From Pseudorhodoplanes sp. (GTDB lineage Bacteria; Pseudomonadota; Alphaproteobacteria; Rhizobiales; Xanthobacteraceae): 7,114 nucleotides of DNA. The stretch lies in assembly GCA_008933495.1 (NCBI GenBank), contig WBUW01000152.1, positions 1-7,114 on the forward strand, in the 5' to 3' direction. Position numbers and translations under genes: made by a program. The number at the start of each line of letters is the position of its first letter. Position 1 is the stretch's first letter. The notes under the pieces are model-generated. The model made no database searches and had not been told where the DNA came from. It saw nothing but the letters and a program-made list of their open reading frames with translations. Positions 6,562 through 7,114 of this stretch are shown piece after piece.

Positions 6562-7114
6562 ATGTCGCAGGACGCTGCGGACCGCTCCCGTTTCAAGGAC
6601 ATCCCGCCCGGGGTCTGGGCGCTCGGCCTCGTCAGTCTGTTCATGGACATTTCTTCGGAGATGATCCATGCGCTGCTGCCGGTCTATCTGGTGACCGTGC
6701 TCGGCGCGTCCATGGTCGCGGTCGGCTTCATCGAAGGCATAGCCGAAGCGACGGCGATGATCGTGAAGATCTTTTCCGGCGCGCTCAGCGACTGGCTCGG
6801 CAAGCGCAAGCTCCTGGCGGTGATCGGCTATGGCCTTGCCGCTTTCACCAAGCCGATCTTTCCGCTCGCGACCGGGCTCGGTTGGATCGTCGCCGCGCGC
6901 TTTATCGACCGCATCGGCAAGGGGATTCGCGGGGCGCCGCGCGACGCGCTGATCGCGGACCTGACGCCGGCGCCGGTGCGCGGGGCGGCGTTCGGCCTGC
7001 GGCAATCGCTCGATACTGCCGGCGCCTTCATCGGGCCGCTCTTGGCGATCGCGCTCATGGCGCTGACCGCGGACAATTTCAGGACCGTGTTCTGGATCGC
7101 GCTTGGCCCGGCGC
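6562..7114 (+). CDS. Major facilitator superfamily transporter, N-terminal part (runs off the window)
   Basis: An uninterrupted frame of 184 codons begins at the ATG at 6562, just after an in-frame TGA (6556-6558), and has no stop before the window ends. The product starts with a short polar N-terminus (1-16), then a hydrophobic helix (about 17-40). A second helix (about 44-70) leads into MFS motif A, GALSDWLGKRK (73-83), in the expected loop between helices 2 and 3. Helices follow at about 84-104 and 155-170. The DRIGKGIRGAPRDALIAD stretch (116-133) is characteristic of a bacterial MFS subgroup of unknown or drug-efflux-like annotation. It probably exports or imports a small molecule across the inner membrane; the substrate cannot be inferred. 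The start lies 50 bp after the OsmC-family stop, with no strong Shine-Dalgarno and a small hairpin (6522-6539) between. About half or less of a usual ~400-residue protein is visible. Confidence 0.9.
   Translation, partial: MSQDAADRSRFKDIPPGVWALGLVSLFMDISSEMIHALLPVYLVTVLGASMVAVGFIEGIAEATAMIVKIFSGALSDWLGKRKLLAVIGYGLAAFTKPIFPLATGLGWIVAARFIDRIGKGIRGAPRDALIADLTPAPVRGAAFGLRQSLDTAGAFIGPLLAIALMALTADNFRTVFWIALGPA

Noticed and set aside
6301..7005. Minus-strand open frame opposite the OsmC-family and MFS genes
   Set aside because: It is antisense to two well-supported genes, with Arg-rich composition and no domain.

Overview
This is GC-rich chromosomal DNA, most likely from an alphaproteobacterium of the Hyphomicrobiales (Rhizobiales; Bradyrhizobium/Rhodopseudomonas/Xanthobacteraceae-like). 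Three things point there: an NrdJ that reads throughout like the alphaproteobacterial adenosylcobalamin-dependent enzyme, an NDUFA12-type complex I subunit gene (a family typical of alphaproteobacteria and mitochondria), and two dispersed palindromes (52-88 and 5350-5398) of kinds I recognise from Rhizobiales genomes. The genus is inference.

Left part, minus strand: nrdJ (964-4710) encodes a complete class II ribonucleotide reductase. 41 bp after its stop comes dinD (92-922), a BRO-N/DinD-family gene that is much more A/T-rich than everything around it. The A/T-rich block begins at the nrdJ stop codon and ends at a REP-like palindrome, so dinD looks like an acquired gene placed downstream of nrdJ and possibly read from the same transcript.

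Middle, 4711-5624: a 914-bp divergent intergenic region. Its left part is the presumed nrdJ promoter and a GC-rich leader of about 310 nt. I see one good NrdR-type box (5083-5098) and a degenerate partner 31 bp away (5052-5067) that overlaps a candidate -35 element. The right part holds a GC-rich inverted repeat and a REP-like palindrome, with no credible gene.

Right part, plus strand: a tightly spaced run of an NDUFA12-family complex I accessory subunit (5625-6035), an OsmC/Ohr-family thiol peroxidase-like protein (6044-6511) and the first 184 codons of a major facilitator superfamily transporter (from 6562, running off the window).

Overall the window combines DNA-precursor synthesis (nrdJ, probably under NrdR) and a DNA-damage-type accessory gene with respiratory and redox housekeeping genes. 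I see no CRISPR array, tRNA, rRNA, insertion sequence or clear intrinsic terminator. I found no convincing wholly new system. The points most worth checking are the foreign-looking dinD behind nrdJ and the NrdR-box pair with its long leader.
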